Assembly: GCA_934511365.1 (NCBI GenBank)
Contig: CAKSWC010000002.1
Span: forward strand, 186,001-250,000
From: an uncultured Eubacteriales bacterium
GTDB taxonomy: Bacteria > Bacillota > Clostridia > Oscillospirales > Acutalibacteraceae
Direction of reading: 5' to 3'
Length of the DNA stretch: 64,000 nt
A program made the translations under genes and the position numbers. The notes under the pieces are model-generated. The model was given only the letters and a program-made list of their open reading frames with translations, did no database searches and was not told where the DNA came from. Of the stretch, positions 51,001 through 54,000 are shown one piece after another (the first letter of the stretch is position 1; each line of letters opens with the position of its first letter).

Positions 51001-54000
51001 ACTCGGCCGCGATTGCGGCAAGGTCAAGGATATCCATCTGGATATATGTTGCGTTCTTCTTGTTTACATCGGTGAGTGATGAGTAATCACGGTCAAGAAC
51101 CGAGGAAAGGAGGCTGTTGAGGAGCGTTTCAATGTCAAGGTACTTGTTGAGCAGGCCTCTGATGTCAAGAGTAATTGCTCTTGAAAGAACGGGGTCTGCA
51201 ATGTCAAGGAGCTGAAGAACCGGTGAAATAAGGTTCTGAACAGCCTTTGAAAGGTCGCTCGTCTTTACGCCGTTCTCTTCATAGGTATACATAAAGTATG
51301 CGATGTTCGGGAGCTTTTCAAAGAGAACCTGAATCGGGGCCTGGAGAAGTCCCTTCTTGCTTCCGTCGGCCGTTCCGAGCAGGAAGTTGGTCAGCGGAAG
51401 GGTGAGAGCCTCAAACGGAGACCGCGTCATCTTTGCAAATCTTCCCTGTTTCGCCTTGTTCGGGTCGGTTGTGCTTCCGCCAAAGACAGACTTGTTGAAT
51501 TCGTTCTGAGTCTTGGTTGCTTCGTCAAGACCGAGTGCTTCCATAATCGGAACAATGGCTTTGCCGTAGCCGTCATTACCCTGAATCGTGAGTTCATCGG
51601 CAAGAGTGATATCCTCGCCGCAGAGGATGAGCGAGAGCAGCGGATTGAGCGGAGCCAGGAAACTCTGAATCATGCTGAAGAAGCGTCCAAGAACAGTTCT
51701 GTGGCTGTCCATTGCGCCAATCTTGATCCATTCCATGTTTTCCGGAACGAACATATCGCCCCAGGTCAGATCCTCCATCGGAACATTTGTTATCTCAGTG
51801 GTTGTTCCATCGCTGTTCTTGATTGTGTGTTTCGCTTTTGCACGGCAGGTTTCAAACCAACCGGCAAGCTGTTCATTAGCAAAGGTTCCGCTCTTAACAA
51901 CGGTATAGAAGCCGTTGGGAGTGATGTCAATTTCAAGCTTTGCAAGGAGGTTGAGAATCTTGGTTATGGTGTCGGTACCGGTGCCGTCGCCTGCAAGGAG
52001 GCCGCCAAGGAGACCGGTGTCAATTTCATCAGACTTAACGGGCTTTCCGTCTTCTCCAAGAATCGGGTTGCCGTCAGCATCGGTCTTGTCTTTATACTCG
52101 TGAGTACCAACAAGGAGCTTCATGAGCCAGTTGATAAATTCATTGGAAACAACAATTTCCATAACGATATCTTCAACTGTATCAAGTCCACCGGCGTTGT
52201 ATTTTTCAACAGCCTTCGGGAAGGTCTTCTCAAGCATCGGGATGAGGAGATTCATGAGCATCGGGATGAGTGAGGTTACAACCTTATCGGCGTTTTCAAC
52301 GGCCTTGTCAGCCTTGGCAATGCCGGTCGGGTTGGTGTCAACGCCGCCGTTGTCGTTCAGCACCTTATCAAGGTAATAGCCGGTGACGAACTTTGTTGTC
52401 AGGTCGCTGTTGAGAAGCTCATTTTCGCCCTTATCCTTGAAGTTTTTGTAGTTGTTTGCAACCGTATCGGTATACGGTGTGAAGTCAATGTTATATTCGT
52501 TGAGCAAGCAGACGAGGATTGCAAGAATGTTGTCGGCCTGACCGTCAAGAATCGGAAGGATGGTGTCAATCGCGCTCTTTCCGGTTTCCGGGTCGGGAGT
52601 GACAAGGCCGTCAAGCAGGCCTTTGACAACATAAAGCGTTCCGTCATTCATCAGCCAGCGGAAGAGGGTGAGGAGGGTATCGCCCGGGTCAGCGTTGACG
52701 TGCCATGTTGTCATTTTACCGTCAAAGCCATCAAAAGTCGATGAAGAAGGTGTACCTACTGCAAGGAAGCGGTTGACCGGAATTGAAAGAGGAACAGACT
52801 GCCTGTTGCCCTCTGAAAGAGCAATGCTGTTGCCCTTGGTGTCTGTCCAGAGCCACTTAATCAGCGCATCGCCGAATGCGTTATAAAGGGTCTGAGTGAG
52901 AAGTCCAAGCTCTTTAAAGTAATAGGTTGTTCCTTTATAAACATACTTTGCTGCGTTAGCCTTCTTCTTGGTAACCGTTTCGGTTGTTCCGTCAGCATTC
53001 TTTTCGGGCTTTCTCATCAGGTAATTTGCTGCGTCATCATCATTTGCAGGACCTGTTTTTGTTGACGTTGCCTTGATGAGGAGCTTGAGGATACCGTCAG
53101 TACCGCCGGAAAGTGCGTCGGTGAGACCCATTTTGTCAAGGGTATCCTTAAGAAGATCCCAAACGCTGAGTTCTTGTATCTTAATACCGACAGCCGAAAT
53201 CTTAACCTTTATGTTCTGAAGCTTCGGAACGATCTGGTCATACTCAAGCATTCCGAGGAGGTTCGGAAGAAGAGTAAGAATTGTTTGAACAGGAGCCTTA
53301 AAGAGCGTATTGTTCATCCAATAGAAGAGCGGATTAAAAATCAATCTCCAAAAGGTTCTACCGTAATCAGGAAGCCTGTTCGGATTATCTTTTCTATTGA
53401 TCTCTATTGCACTTCTAAGCTCGCTTGCGCTTGCAAAGCCGTTCGGATTTGATGCGCTTTTTTCGGTAATTCCAAGAAGCTTATAAAGAGGAACAAACAG
53501 TCTGTCATAAAGTGCGTCACCGGTTCCCTCAATAGTAACTTTAACATTCGTTATACCGAGTTTACCTTGGAAGTTAGTCGCCTCGCCACTGAGGAGCGCA
53601 CTCAAAACAGGTGCTATACCGATTGCAGATGCGGCAAGTGAATTATAGAAATCGGTTTCATTGTTGATGTGCCATACGGCTTTGGAATCCCAATCGCCCC
53701 AATCAACAGGTTTCAAGTTGTTGATTGCATTCTTTTCATCCTTATCCAAGCCGGAATTATTCCACTTTTCCTTAGGGGCATCCGTATAGAGTGAAGTAAG
53801 CGTTTTACCAGTAAGCACGTTTCCGCTACGTTCCCAAACGTCTGCAGAAGCCATTGCCTTCTGTGCCAGCGGATATGAGCCAAGACCAAAACCGCCGCTA
53901 AGTGCTCCGGACCACTTTATCTTATAATCACCACTGTATGTTTTACCTGTATAAGTGTTCTTGCTTCCGTCCATCAACCACTGAACCGGAAGTGTGATAA

